DNA of 64,000 nucleotides from assembly GCF_017165765.1 (NCBI RefSeq), contig NZ_JAFGZD010000003.1:310001-374000 (forward strand). Direction: 5' to 3'. Below, piece by piece: positions 1 to 8,923 of this stretch. Source of the DNA: Pseudomonas capsici (GTDB lineage: Bacteria > Pseudomonadota > Gammaproteobacteria > Pseudomonadales > Pseudomonadaceae). A program made the position numbers and the translations under genes. A model generated the notes under the pieces. It was not told the origin of the DNA. It did no database searches and saw nothing but the letters and a program-made list of their open reading frames with translations. Numbering within the stretch: position 1 is the first letter of the stretch; every line of letters starts with the position of its first letter.

Positions 1-350
1 ACAATGCGGTGCAGCGCGCCCTGATATTGCAGCAGGGCGGGGTGATCGAGGCTGAAGACTTCTGCCTGGCGGGGCCTGTCACAGGGGCTTCGCCTTCTGT
101 TGCTTCGGTGCCGTTGGCCCCTATGGCTCCGGTCGATAATGTGCCGGCTGTTGCCGAGTCTGCCGGTGCCTTGGAAGATGATCTGAGGCGCCGTGAGTTT
201 CAGGTGATCATCGACACGTTGCGCACAGAGCGCGGGCGTCGCAAGGAAGCTGCCGAGCGCCTGGGCATCAGTCCCAGGACGTTGCGCTACAAGCTGGCAC
301 AGATGCGTGATGCGGGCATGGATGTCGAGGGTTATCTGTTCGCGACCTGA
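1..350 (+). CDS. fleR: FleR, C-terminal part (sigma-54 flagellar activator), partial at window start
   Basis: Open reading frame entering from the left edge; the first in-frame residues read NAVQRALILQQGG, the end of the AAA+ sigma-54 interaction domain of NtrC-type activators. A Pro/Ala/Val-rich linker follows, then a Fis-type helix-turn-helix (KEAAERLGISPRTLRYKL) near the C-terminus. FleR is the response regulator of the FleS/FleR pair that switches on middle flagellar genes through sigma-54, and its position directly before fliE fits. Only about 115 residues are present; the receiver and most of the ATPase domain lie outside the window. Confidence 0.9.
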   Translation, partial: NAVQRALILQQGGVIEAEDFCLAGPVTGASPSVASVPLAPMAPVDNVPAVAESAGALEDDLRRREFQVIIDTLRTERGRRKEAAERLGISPRTLRYKLAQMRDAGMDVEGYLFAT

Positions 351-510
351 GTTTTTCCGACGGGTCGGGAAGGGTGATCTGTTTGTCTGGCTTTGTCGTA
401 TGAATGTTGTAATTCAATGGCATATTGATGTCATTGGGTGAGAGGCAGGGTTCGCCCAGAAGGTCTGGGTCGCGGGTGAGAGCAAAGTGAAGCAGAGGTT
501 GTTATCTGTT

Positions 511-526
511 TGGCACTCTTGTTGCT
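511..526 (+). promoter_or_regulatory. Sigma-54 promoter of fliE operon
   Basis: TGGCAC, five bases, TTGCT gives the GG-N10-GC spacing of the RpoN -24/-12 element. It lies 63 bases before the fliE start and faces fliE. FleR or FleQ with RpoN would be the expected activator. Confidence 0.85.
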
Positions 527-588
527 ATGTCTTCACTATCCGCTGAATCAGTGTCAAAAAATTGCGGGCCTTACGAGAGAAAATGTCC

Positions 589-918
589 ATGAGCCAAGGT
601 GTTGAATTTAATCGCTTGATGTTGGATATGCGGGCCATGCAGATGGATGCCATGGCGGCTTCCAAACCAGTGACCGCTACGCCGGAAGTCGGCACCAGCA
701 GCTTTGCCGATATGCTTGGCCAGGCCGTCAACAAGGTTTCCGAAACCCAGCAGGCTGCCAGTCAGTTGGCGACTGCATTTGAAATCGGCAAGAGTGGTGT
801 CGATCTGACTGACGTCATGATTTCCTCACAAAAAGCCAGCGTCTCGTTTCAGGCCTTGACCCAGGTTCGCAACAAGCTGGTTCAAGCCTATCAAGACATC
901 ATGCAGATGCCGGTTTAA
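589..918 (+). CDS. fliE: Flagellar hook-basal body complex protein FliE
   Basis: Small (109 aa) protein joining the MS ring to the rod and entry point of the export gate. The C-terminal stretch [37 protein letters not shown] is typical of FliE when read in its parts ([27 protein letters not shown]). I chose ATG 589 because GAGAG at 575-579 sits 9 bases ahead and the length then equals the usual Pseudomonas FliE; ATG 583 and an upstream in-frame codon at 562 are alternatives. First gene of the fliEFGHIJ operon, 15 bases before fliF. Confidence 0.93.
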   Translation: MSQGVEFNRLMLDMRAMQMDAMAASKPVTATPEVGTSSFADMLGQAVNKVSETQQAASQLATAFEIGKSGVDLTDVMISSQKASVSFQALTQVRNKLVQAYQDIMQMPV

Positions 919-933
919 GGGACGTACTGAGTC

Positions 934-2730
934 ATGGCCGAAGCAACAGCCGAAACCGTTCCGGCAAGAGCGGGCTCCCCGGACAAGAAACCCTTGTTTG
1001 GTCTGTCTTTTCTGGAAAACCTTTCTGAGATGACCATGCTGCGTCAGATCGGCCTCATGGTCGGTCTGGCTGCCAGCGTGGCCATTGGCTTTGCCGTGGT
1101 GCTCTGGTCCCAGCAACCCGATTACCGGCCGCTTTACGGCAGCCTGGCGGGGATGGACAGCAAGCAGATCATGGACACTCTGACTGCGGCGAATATCTCC
1201 TATACCGTCGAGCCCAACTCCGGTGCCTTGCTGGTGAAGGCCGATGACGTGCAGCGTGCGCGTATCCAGCTGGCTCAGGCCGGTGTGGTACAGAACGACT
1301 CCAATATCGGTTTCGAGATTCTCGACAAGGATCAGGGCCTGGGTACCAGCCAGTTCATGGAAGCCACACGCTATCGCCGTGGTCTGGAAGGCGAACTGGC
1401 ACGTACCATCTCGTCCCTGAACAACGTCAAGGCTGCTCGCGTGCATCTGGCGATCCCGAAAAGCTCGGTGTTTGTCCGTGACGATCGCAAGCCAAGTGCC
1501 TCGGTTCTGGTCGAGCTGTATGCAGGCCGTACTCTTGAGCCAAGCCAGGTCGTGGCCATCGTGAATCTGGTGGCTACCAGCGTTCCCGAACTGAGCAAGT
1601 CGCAGATTACGGTTGTGGATCAGAAAGGCCACCTGCTTTCCGATCAGGCCGAGAACTCCGAGCTGACCATGGCTGGCAAGCAGTTCGACTACAGCCGTCG
1701 CATGGAAGGCATGCTGACCCAGCGGGTACAGAACATTCTGCAACCTATCCTGGGTAGCGATCGCTACAAGGCCGAAGTTTCTGCGGTGGTGGACTTCAGT
1801 GCGGTCGAATCGACAGCCGAAAGCTTCAACCCTGACCAGCCTGCCTTGCGCAGCGAGCAGTCGGTGAATGAGCAACGCTCCAGCAGTTCCGGCCCGCAAG
1901 GTGTTCCGGGTGCCCTGAGCAACCAGCCGCCAGGTCCGGCGACCGCGCCTCAGACTACCGGTGGCGGTGCTGCCGGTGCCGCAGCCGCCATCGCTCCCGG
2001 CCAGCCACTGCTGGATGCCAACGGTCAGCAGATCATGGACCCGGCTACCGGCCAGCCTGCTCTGGCACCGTATCCGTCCGACAAGCGTGTGCAGTCGACC
2101 AAGAACTTCGAGCTGGATCGCTCTATCAGCCATACCAAGCAGCAGCAGGGTCGCCTGACTCGTCTGTCGGTGGCGGTGGTGGTCGATGACATGGTCAAGA
2201 CCAACCCGGCCAATGGCGAAGTGACCCGTGCGCCATGGAGCGCTACCGATCTGGCCCGCTTCACGCGCCTGGTTCAGGATGCGGTCGGTTTCGATGCCAG
2301 CCGTGGCGACAGCGTCAGCGTGATCAACGTACCGTTCTCCAGTGAGCGCGGTGAAGTGATCCCGGAAATTCCGTTCTACTCGCAGCCATGGTTCTGGGAC
2401 ATTCTCAAACAGGCCGTGGGTGTGATCTTCATCCTGATTCTGGTGTTCGGTGTTCTGCGTCCTGTGCTGAACAACATCACCAGCGGCAAGGGCAAGGAGC
2501 TGGGCGGGTTCGGCGACTCGGAGCTGGGTGGCTTCGGTGGCATGGGCGGCGGTGGCATGGATGGCGAGCTGTCCAATGACCGTGTGAGCCTGGGTGGTCC
2601 GCAAAGTATCCTGCTGCCTAGCCCGACCGAGGGTTATGACGCACAGTTGAATGCAATCAAGAGTTTGGTGGCCGAAGATCCGGGCCGTGTGGCCCAGGTC
2701 GTGAAAGAGTGGATTAACACTGATGAATGA
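934..2730 (+). CDS. fliF: Flagellar M-ring protein FliF
   Basis: 598 aa, the normal Pseudomonas length. Forms the MS ring in the inner membrane on which the rotor is built. A first membrane segment lies near residues 38-58 (MVGLAASVAIGFAVVLW), followed by the YscJ/FliF ring-building domains, a low-complexity Pro/Gly/Ala stretch around residues 315-350, a second membrane segment near 490-510 (AVGVIFILILVFGVLRP) and a cytoplasmic Gly-rich segment ending in the FliG-binding tail (VVKEWINTDE). The end overlaps the fliG start by 8 bases, suggesting coupled translation. Confidence 0.97.
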   Translation: MAEATAETVPARAGSPDKKPLFGLSFLENLSEMTMLRQIGLMVGLAASVAIGFAVVLWSQQPDYRPLYGSLAGMDSKQIMDTLTAANISYTVEPNSGALLVKADDVQRARIQLAQAGVVQNDSNIGFEILDKDQGLGTSQFMEATRYRRGLEGELARTISSLNNVKAARVHLAIPKSSVFVRDDRKPSASVLVELYAGRTLEPSQVVAIVNLVATSVPELSKSQITVVDQKGHLLSDQAENSELTMAGKQFDYSRRMEGMLTQRVQNILQPILGSDRYKAEVSAVVDFSAVESTAESFNPDQPALRSEQSVNEQRSSSSGPQGVPGALSNQPPGPATAPQTTGGGAAGAAAAIAPGQPLLDANGQQIMDPATGQPALAPYPSDKRVQSTKNFELDRSISHTKQQQGRLTRLSVAVVVDDMVKTNPANGEVTRAPWSATDLARFTRLVQDAVGFDASRGDSVSVINVPFSSERGEVIPEIPFYSQPWFWDILKQAVGVIFILILVFGVLRPVLNNITSGKGKELGGFGDSELGGFGGMGGGGMDGELSNDRVSLGGPQSILLPSPTEGYDAQLNAIKSLVAEDPGRVAQVVKEWINTDE

Positions 2731-3739
2731 TCGAGCCGTCGTAGCCAAACTGTCCCGAGTCGAGAAGGCTGCCGTTCTGCTGCTTTCTCTGGGGGAAACC
2801 GATGCGGCTCAGGTGCTTCGGCACATGGGCCCCAAGGAAGTGCAGAAAGTGGGTGTGGCCATGGCTCAGATGCGCAACGTGCATCGCGAGCAGGTCGAGG
2901 AAGTCATGAGCGAGTTCGTCGATATCGTCGGCGATCAGACCAGCCTTGGCGTCGGTTCCGATGGCTATATCCGCAAGATGCTGACCCAGGCTTTGGGCGA
3001 AGACAAGGCCAACGGCCTGATCGACCGCATCCTGCTGGGTGGCAATACCAGCGGTCTGGACAGCCTCAAGTGGATGGAGCCGCGTGCGGTCGCCGATGTG
3101 ATCCGCTTCGAGCACCCGCAGATCCAGGCGATCGTGGTCGCTTATCTGGACGCCGATCAGGCGGGCGAAGTGCTTGGGCATTTCGACCACAAGGTGCGTC
3201 TGGACATCATTCTGCGGGTTTCGTCGCTCAACACCGTACAGCCGGCAGCGCTCAAGGAACTGAACCAGATTCTCGAGAAGCAGTTCTCCGGCAACGCCAA
3301 CACGTCGCGTACTACCCTGGGTGGTATCAAGCGTGCTGCCGACATCATGAACTTCCTCGACAGCTCCATCGAAGGCGCGCTCATGGATTCGATCCGCGAG
3401 GTCGACGAAGACCTGTCGGTTCAGATCGAAGACCTCATGTTCGTCTTCAACAACCTGTCCGACGTGGACGACCGCGGTATCCAGGCGCTGTTGCGCGAAG
3501 TGTCTTCGGACGTGCTGGTACTGGCGCTCAAGGGGTCGGACGAGGCGATCAAGGAAAAGATCTTCAAGAACATGTCCAAGCGTGCTGCCGAACTGCTGCG
3601 CGACGACCTGGAGGCCAAGGGCCCGGTGCGTGTCAGCGACGTGGAAACTGCACAGAAAGAAATCCTCACCATCGCACGTCGTATGGCCGAGGCCGGCGAG
3701 ATCGTGCTCGGTGGCAAAGGTGGCGAGGAAATGATCTAA
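2723..3739 (+). CDS. fliG: Flagellar motor switch protein FliG
   Basis: 338 aa rotor protein that contacts FliF, FliM and the stators and generates torque. Three FliG domains are present; the N-terminal part has EKAAVLLLSLGE, the middle part MEPRAVADVIRFEHPQ and the C-terminal torque domain FVFNNLSDVDDRGIQ with the charged residues known from the family. Start ATG overlaps the fliF end. Next gene fliH begins 15 bases downstream. Confidence 0.97.
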   Translation: MNDRAVVAKLSRVEKAAVLLLSLGETDAAQVLRHMGPKEVQKVGVAMAQMRNVHREQVEEVMSEFVDIVGDQTSLGVGSDGYIRKMLTQALGEDKANGLIDRILLGGNTSGLDSLKWMEPRAVADVIRFEHPQIQAIVVAYLDADQAGEVLGHFDHKVRLDIILRVSSLNTVQPAALKELNQILEKQFSGNANTSRTTLGGIKRAADIMNFLDSSIEGALMDSIREVDEDLSVQIEDLMFVFNNLSDVDDRGIQALLREVSSDVLVLALKGSDEAIKEKIFKNMSKRAAELLRDDLEAKGPVRVSDVETAQKEILTIARRMAEAGEIVLGGKGGEEMI

Positions 3740-3754
3740 GGATTGCTTTGACCC

Positions 3755-4561
3755 ATGTCCAGCTCCAGTAAAGATTCGGTTAGCGATCTCATTCGCGCCA
3801 AGGATGTCGTTGGCTTCGACATGTGGTCACTGCCCAGCTTTGACCCGCACAAAGAGCCTGAGCCGGAACCCGAGCCGGAGCCCGTGGAGGAAGAACCGGC
3901 CGAGATGGAAGAAGTTCCATTGGAGGAGGTTCAGCCGCTGACCCTGGAGGAGCTGGAAAGCATTCGCCAGGAAGCCTGGAACGAAGGTTTTGCAACCGGC
4001 GAAAAGGAAGGCTTTCACAGCACCCAGCTCAAGGTCCGGCAGGAAGCGGAAGTGGCTCTGGCAGCCAAGCTCGCCAGTCTCGAGCAGTTGATGGGGCATC
4101 TGTTCGAGCCTATTGCCGAGCAGGACAAGCAGATCGAAAAATCGGTGATCCACTTGGTCGAGCATATTGCTCGTCAGGTCATTCAGCGCGAGTTGCAGAC
4201 CGATTCGCAGCAGATCACCCACGTACTGCGCGATGCCCTGAAATTGCTGCCGATGGGTGCCCAGAACCTGCGCATCTTTATCAATCCTCAGGACTTCGGG
4301 CTGGTCAAGGCGCTGCGTGAGCGTCATGAAGAAAGCTGGAGAATTCTTGAGGACGACAGTCTGCTGCCGGGCGGCTGCCGGATCGAAACCGAGCACAGCC
4401 GTATCGACGCCAGTGTCGAAACGCGTATCTCCCTGGCCATTTCCAAAATGTACGACCAGTTGCATGAACAGGTCGCTCATCCGGGTGCTGCCGATCTGAA
4501 TATCGAGCTGACAGGCGTTCCTGCCAGCGCCGTCGACATAGAGAAAAACGATGCGCCTTGA
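3755..4561 (+). CDS. fliH: Flagellar assembly protein FliH
   Basis: 268 aa peripheral stator of the export ATPase; regulates FliI. The N-terminal quarter carries an acidic Glu-Pro repeat ([15 protein letters not shown] near residues 30-45), followed by a coiled-coil stretch and a C-terminal V-ATPase E-subunit-like domain (residues about 130-250, [13 protein letters not shown] and [20 protein letters not shown]). The 3' end overlaps fliI by 11 bases. The acidic repeat is unusual in composition but the rest is standard FliH. Confidence 0.93.
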   Translation: MSSSSKDSVSDLIRAKDVVGFDMWSLPSFDPHKEPEPEPEPEPVEEEPAEMEEVPLEEVQPLTLEELESIRQEAWNEGFATGEKEGFHSTQLKVRQEAEVALAAKLASLEQLMGHLFEPIAEQDKQIEKSVIHLVEHIARQVIQRELQTDSQQITHVLRDALKLLPMGAQNLRIFINPQDFGLVKALRERHEESWRILEDDSLLPGGCRIETEHSRIDASVETRISLAISKMYDQLHEQVAHPGAADLNIELTGVPASAVDIEKNDAP

Positions 4562-5909
4562 TCGCACCAGCTTTGGCAAGCGCCTGGGGTCGTATGCCGA
4601 CTCCATTATCTTGCCTGCCCAGCCGGTGGTGGAAGGACGCCTGCTGCGCATGGTCGGCCTGACCCTTGAAGCCGAGGGTTTGCGGGCGGCCATGGGCAGT
4701 CGCTGTGTGGTGATCAACGATGACAGCCATCATCCGGTCGAGGTCGACGCGGAAGTGATGGGGTTTTCGGGCAACAAGGTTTTCCTGATGCCGGTGGGCA
4801 GCGTGGCAGGCATTGCGCCCGGGGCGCGGGTTGTGCCGCTTGCCGATACCGGACGCCTGCCCATGGGCATGAGCATGCTCGGGCGGGTGCTCGATGGTGC
4901 CGGTCGCCCGCTGGACGGACGTCCGCCCATCAAGGCAGAAGACTGGGTGCCCATGGATGGCCCGGCCATCAACCCGCTCAAGCGCGACCCCATCAGCCAG
5001 CCGCTGGATGTGGGTATTCGCTGCATCAACGGTTTATTGACGGTCGGTCGTGGTCAGCGTCTCGGGCTGTTCGCCGGTACTGGCGTGGGCAAGAGTGTGC
5101 TGCTGGGCATGATGACGCGCTTTACCGAGGCGGACATCATCATCGTCGGCCTGATCGGTGAGCGGGGCCGCGAGGTCAAGGAGTTCATTGAGCACATTCT
5201 GGGCGAAGAAGGGCTCAAGCGTTCGGTGGTGGTCGCTTCGCCTGCGGACGATGCGCCACTCATGCGACTGCGCGCCGCCATGTACTGCACACGTATTGCC
5301 GAATACTTCCGTGACCGGGGCAAGAATGTCCTGCTGCTGATGGACTCCCTGACCCGTTTTGCCCAGGCCCAGCGGGAAATCGCTCTGGCCATCGGTGAGC
5401 CACCCGCAACCAAGGGTTATCCGCCTTCGGTATTTGCCCGTCTGCCCAAGCTGGTGGAGCGTGCCGGTAATGCCGAAGCCGGTGGTGGCTCCATCACAGC
5501 GTTCTATACCGTACTGTCCGAAGGCGATGATCAGCAGGACCCGATTGCCGACTCCGCCCGAGGTGTACTGGACGGTCATATCGTGTTGTCCCGGCGTCTG
5601 GCCGAAGAGGGGCATTACCCGGCCATCGATATCGAAGCCTCCATCAGTCGGGTCATGCCGGCGGTCGTCAGCCCCGAGCATATGGGGCGTGCGCAGTTGT
5701 TCAAGCAACTGTGGTCCCGTTATCAGCAGAGTCGCGACTTGATCAGCGTGGGTGCCTATGTAGCGGGCGGCGACCGGGAAACCGACACGGCCATTGCCCT
5801 GCAACCGGCATTGGCGCGCTATCTGCGTCAGGGTTTGCGCGATAACGAAAGCATGCAGGCCAGCAGCGACGCGCTGGCTGCCGTGTTCGCTCCGGCTCCT
5901 GGCGGTTGA
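4551..5909 (+). CDS. fliI: Flagellum-specific export ATPase FliI
   Basis: 452 aa F1-beta-like ATPase of the flagellar type III export apparatus. Walker A GTGVGKS is at residues 176-182, the Walker B region reads [17 protein letters not shown], and the signature ESISR-like segment reads [12 protein letters not shown]. Works as a hexamer with FliH and FliJ beneath the export gate. ATG start overlaps the end of fliH. Confidence 0.97.
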   Translation: MRLDRTSFGKRLGSYADSIILPAQPVVEGRLLRMVGLTLEAEGLRAAMGSRCVVINDDSHHPVEVDAEVMGFSGNKVFLMPVGSVAGIAPGARVVPLADTGRLPMGMSMLGRVLDGAGRPLDGRPPIKAEDWVPMDGPAINPLKRDPISQPLDVGIRCINGLLTVGRGQRLGLFAGTGVGKSVLLGMMTRFTEADIIIVGLIGERGREVKEFIEHILGEEGLKRSVVVASPADDAPLMRLRAAMYCTRIAEYFRDRGKNVLLLMDSLTRFAQAQREIALAIGEPPATKGYPPSVFARLPKLVERAGNAEAGGGSITAFYTVLSEGDDQQDPIADSARGVLDGHIVLSRRLAEEGHYPAIDIEASISRVMPAVVSPEHMGRAQLFKQLWSRYQQSRDLISVGAYVAGGDRETDTAIALQPALARYLRQGLRDNESMQASSDALAAVFAPAPGG

Positions 5910-5915
5910 TAGATC

Positions 5916-6365
5916 ATGGCCAAGAGTCGTGCTGCGCGTCTGGCGCCTGTGGTCGAGATGGCAGAGGCTGCCGAGCGCACGGCAGCCCAGCGTCTCGGGC
6001 ACTTTCAGGGGCAGGTCAATCTGGCCTACAGCAAGCTTGAAGAGCTGGAGCGCTTCCGTCTGAGTTATCAGGAGCAATGGATCCGCCAGGGCAGCCATGG
6101 CGTATCCGGGCAGTGGCTGACCAACTATCAGCGCTTCCTCAATCAGTTGGAAACGGCCGTCGGCCAGCAGAACAAGAGTCTGGAATGGCACAAGGTCAAC
6201 CTCGAAAAGGCTCGCGGTGCCTGGCAGGAGTGCTATGCACGGGTCGAGGGGTTGCGCAAACTGGTGCAGCGCTATATCGACGAAGCGCGCCTGCTTGAAG
6301 ACAAGCGCGAGCAGAAGCTGCTGGACGAATTGTCCCAGCGCCTGCCGCGCCATGAACAGTATTGA
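5916..6365 (+). CDS. fliJ: Flagellar export protein FliJ
   Basis: 149 aa, highly charged and predicted almost entirely coiled coil, with the pattern of FliJ (AEAAERTAAQRLGHFQGQ, then LEWHKVNLEKARGAWQ). It acts as the gamma-subunit-like stalk and chaperone escort of the export ATPase. Six bases after fliI. Assignment rests on position plus coiled-coil pattern, as the family is poorly conserved. Confidence 0.9.
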   Translation: MAKSRAARLAPVVEMAEAAERTAAQRLGHFQGQVNLAYSKLEELERFRLSYQEQWIRQGSHGVSGQWLTNYQRFLNQLETAVGQQNKSLEWHKVNLEKARGAWQECYARVEGLRKLVQRYIDEARLLEDKREQKLLDELSQRLPRHEQY

Positions 6366-6420
6366 TATGTCGATTCTCTCGTCTACGCTTGCGATGTGAT
6401 GACGTACTTCAGGAGTCCTT

Positions 6421-6726
6421 ATGGCGAAGATCACCTCCGAGCTTTCCCAGGACGGTCAGCAACTGACCGTGTTCATCGAGGGACGTTTTGATTTTTCCAC
6501 TCACCAGGATTTTCGCGGAGCCTATGAAGGCCATTCCGCCAATCTGAAGTACGTGGTGGATCTGGGGCGCACTCATTATCTGGACAGTTCGGCCCTGGGA
6601 ATGCTGCTGTTGCTGCGCGATCACGCCGGTGGCGATGACGTGGTGGTGCGGTTGGTCAATTGCACGCCTGATGTCATCAAGATCCTCACCATTTCCAACT
6701 TCTCGAAGTTGTTCCAGCTGAGTTGA
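6421..6726 (+). CDS. hsbA: STAS-domain anti-anti-sigma factor (HsbA-like)
   Basis: 101 aa single STAS domain. The conserved phosphoacceptor loop is HYLDSSALGMLLLL, with Ser56 as the likely phosphorylated serine. A good Shine-Dalgarno AGGAGT precedes ATG 6421. In P. aeruginosa HsbA, controlled by HsbR and HptB, partners with the anti-sigma factor FlgM and with a diguanylate cyclase to choose between swimming and biofilm. Here the gene lies inside the flagellar cluster, 55 bases after fliJ, and its stop overlaps the TTG start of the next gene, so the two are probably co-translated. Confidence 0.85.
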   Translation: MAKITSELSQDGQQLTVFIEGRFDFSTHQDFRGAYEGHSANLKYVVDLGRTHYLDSSALGMLLLLRDHAGGDDVVVRLVNCTPDVIKILTISNFSKLFQLS

Positions 6727-8438
6727 CGCTCTTGTCCTCGGCAGCCAGGGGGTTATGCATACTGATTGCAGACGACAGTGCCAGCGACCGTCTGCTGCTG
6801 TCGACCATCATCGGACGCCTGGGGCATCGAGTCCTGAGTGCTGCCAACGGTATCGAGGCGCTGGCGATATTCGAGGCCGAGCGGCCGCACCTGATCCTGA
6901 TGGATGCAATGATGCCGGTCATGGACGGTTTCGAGGCCGCGCGGCGTATCAAGAGTCTGTCCGGCGAGTGGCTGGTGCCGATCATCTTTCTGACTTCTCT
7001 TACCGAGGGCGAAGCCCTGGCGCGTTGCCTGGATGCCGGTGGCGATGACTTCATTTCCAAGCCTTACAATCCGCTGGTCCTGGCGGCCAAGATCAATGCC
7101 ATGAACCGGCTGCGCCTGTTGCAGGAAACTGTTCTGCATCAGCGCGACCTGATAGCCAGGCATCATGACTATCTGCTCAACGAACAGCGCGTCGCCAAGG
7201 CAGTGTTCGATCAGGTGGCGCATTCGGGCTGTCTGGGGGCGAGCAATATCCGCTACCTGCAATCGCCTTACGCGCTGTTCAACGGTGACCTGATGCTCGC
7301 CGCCTACACGCCTGCGGGGAACATGCATGTCCTGCTTGGCGACTTCACCGGCCATGGTCTGCCGGCAGCGGTGGGGGCGATGCCTCTGGCCGAGGTGTTC
7401 TATGGCATGACCGCCAAGGGTTATGGCGTGGGTGAAACCCTGCGGGAAATGAATGCCAAGCTCAAGCGCATCCTGCCGGTGGACATGTTCTGCTGCGCGG
7501 CGCTGTTATGCGTCAACCTCAAGCAGCAGCAACTCGAGATATGGAATGGCGGGTTGCCCGATGCCTATCTGCTTCGGGTGGCTGACGGCAGTCATTTGCC
7601 GCTGGTATCACGGCACTTGCCGCTCGGGGTGCTGAGTGCCCGCTCTTTTGACGATCGGACGGAGGTTTACCCGCTGTCCACGGGGGACCGGATCTTCCTG
7701 TTGTCCGACGGTGTTCTGGACACCAGTAACGGTCAGGATGAGCTGTTTGGTGTGGAGCGTTTGCGCAAAGTGTTGACGGCAAACCGTCAGCCGCCTCTGC
7801 TGATCCAGGAGATCCTCCAGGCGCTGAACGATTTTGGCGGGCAGGCGCGTGATGATGTCAGCATGCTGGAAATCAGCGTTATCGACGAAGAACAGGATTC
7901 GCCTGCCGTGTCGAATTACTCCGACAATGAAGCCTCGAGTCCTCTGGACTGGTCGGTCGGCTTCGAGTTTCGGGCTTCGACCCTGCGGCGTTTCAATCCT
8001 TTGCCCTATCTGATGCAGTTATTGCTTGAGGTGCCAGGGCTTCAGGCGCAGAGTGCTGCACTGCACAGCGTGCTTACCGAGCTTTACAGCAATGCGCTGG
8101 AGCATGGTGTGTTGGGGCTGGATTCTGCACTCAAACAGGATGCTGTCGGATTTGCCCGCTATTATAAAGAACGAGCGGAGCGGCTCGATGCATTGCGCTC
8201 GGGTTTCATCCGCTTGCATCTGCAGATCGAACCGGTAGAGCAGGGCGGTCGATTGACGGTTCGTGTCGAAGACAGTGGTCAGGGCTTCGATGTGCAGCAA
8301 ATGCTTGCCATGCCTCCTGCGCTGGATGGATTGCATGGTCGTGGTCTGAGGTTGATTCGTGAATTGAGCCAGCAGGCGCAATGGTCTAAGGATGGCCGGG
8401 TTGCCTGCGTGGAATTTTTCTGGGGAGCAGTGGCATAA
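6723..8438 (+). CDS. hsbR: Response regulator with PP2C phosphatase and RsbW-like kinase domains (HsbR-like)
   Basis: 571 aa. An N-terminal receiver has its acidic pocket near ILIADDSASD and the phosphoacceptor Asp61 in LILMDAMMPVMDG. A PP2C/SpoIIE-type phosphatase domain follows (about 190-390, with GDFTGHGLPAAVGAMP and IFLLSDGVLD), then a C-terminal GHKL anti-sigma-kinase-like domain (about 440-571, ELYSNALEHG and VEDSGQGFD). By homology it phosphorylates and dephosphorylates HsbA under control of HptB. The start is TTG 6723, overlapping the hsbA stop; TTG 6732 is an alternative. Confidence 0.88.
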   Translation: MTLLSSAARGLCILIADDSASDRLLLSTIIGRLGHRVLSAANGIEALAIFEAERPHLILMDAMMPVMDGFEAARRIKSLSGEWLVPIIFLTSLTEGEALARCLDAGGDDFISKPYNPLVLAAKINAMNRLRLLQETVLHQRDLIARHHDYLLNEQRVAKAVFDQVAHSGCLGASNIRYLQSPYALFNGDLMLAAYTPAGNMHVLLGDFTGHGLPAAVGAMPLAEVFYGMTAKGYGVGETLREMNAKLKRILPVDMFCCAALLCVNLKQQQLEIWNGGLPDAYLLRVADGSHLPLVSRHLPLGVLSARSFDDRTEVYPLSTGDRIFLLSDGVLDTSNGQDELFGVERLRKVLTANRQPPLLIQEILQALNDFGGQARDDVSMLEISVIDEEQDSPAVSNYSDNEASSPLDWSVGFEFRASTLRRFNPLPYLMQLLLEVPGLQAQSAALHSVLTELYSNALEHGVLGLDSALKQDAVGFARYYKERAERLDALRSGFIRLHLQIEPVEQGGRLTVRVEDSGQGFDVQQMLAMPPALDGLHGRGLRLIRELSQQAQWSKDGRVACVEFFWGAVA

Positions 8439-8472
8439 TCCGCCTCCGGAGTCTTGATCAAGGAGTGAGCAA

Positions 8473-8835
8473 GTGTCGATTCATCTGGATTACAGCGTTT
8501 TAAGCGCTTTGCAGGAAGTCATGGAAGACGAATATCCAACGTTGCTCGATGTTTTCCTCAAGGATTCCGAGCAGCGTCTGACGCAATTGCGCCGCGCTAT
8601 CGATACCGAACTGCTGGACCTCCAGGAGTTGAGCCTTACGGCCCATAGCTTCAAGGGCAGCAGCAGCAACATGGGCGCTTTGCTCCTGTCCGACCTGTGC
8701 CGTCAGCTCGAAGAGCGTGCGCGTCAGCAGCAGCGGGTGGGGCTCGAAGAGCTGATTGGCCTGATCGCTAACGAGTACCTGACCATCCGCCGGTTATTCG
8801 ACGCCGAGCGCCAGTTGTTCATCGGTCAGACCTGA
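8473..8835 (+). CDS. hptB: Histidine phosphotransfer protein HptB-like
   Basis: 120 aa HPt domain. The phosphorylated histidine is His58 in TAHSFKGSSSN. It would relay phosphate from hybrid sensor kinases to the receiver of the upstream HsbR-like protein. GTG start at 8473 has AAGGAG eight bases ahead. Last gene of the hsbA-hsbR-hptB unit; a new sigma-54 promoter begins 33 bases after its stop. Confidence 0.88.
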   Translation: MSIHLDYSVLSALQEVMEDEYPTLLDVFLKDSEQRLTQLRRAIDTELLDLQELSLTAHSFKGSSSNMGALLLSDLCRQLEERARQQQRVGLEELIGLIANEYLTIRRLFDAERQLFIGQT

Positions 8836-8868
8836 GTCCATCCTCTCATTTCAGTTGCCTGCAAAAGC

Positions 8869-8884
8869 TGGCCCGCATCTTGCT
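8869..8884 (+). promoter_or_regulatory. Sigma-54 promoter of fliK
   Basis: TGGCCC, five bases, TTGCT: an RpoN -24/-12 element with GG-N10-GC spacing, 39 bases before the chosen fliK ATG. It shows that fliK has its own flagellar-class promoter downstream of the hptB unit, and that the longer fliK reading frame starting at 8855 would begin upstream of its own promoter. Confidence 0.85.
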
Positions 8885-8923
8885 GTTGTTCATGGAACCA
8901 GCTGCCCATGTGCGGAGATTGAA

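Noticed and set aside
826..2748. 640-aa minus-strand open frame opposite fliF
   Set aside because: Codon-bias shadow of fliF: His/Arg/Gln-rich, no family pattern, and fully covered by a clear gene.
5034..6434. 466-aa minus-strand open frame opposite fliI/fliJ
   Set aside because: Shadow of fliI and fliJ with the usual antisense composition.
8855..8923. Upstream extension of fliK
   Set aside because: It would start before the sigma-54 promoter at 8869-8884 and has no family match; ATG 8924 has a good Shine-Dalgarno.
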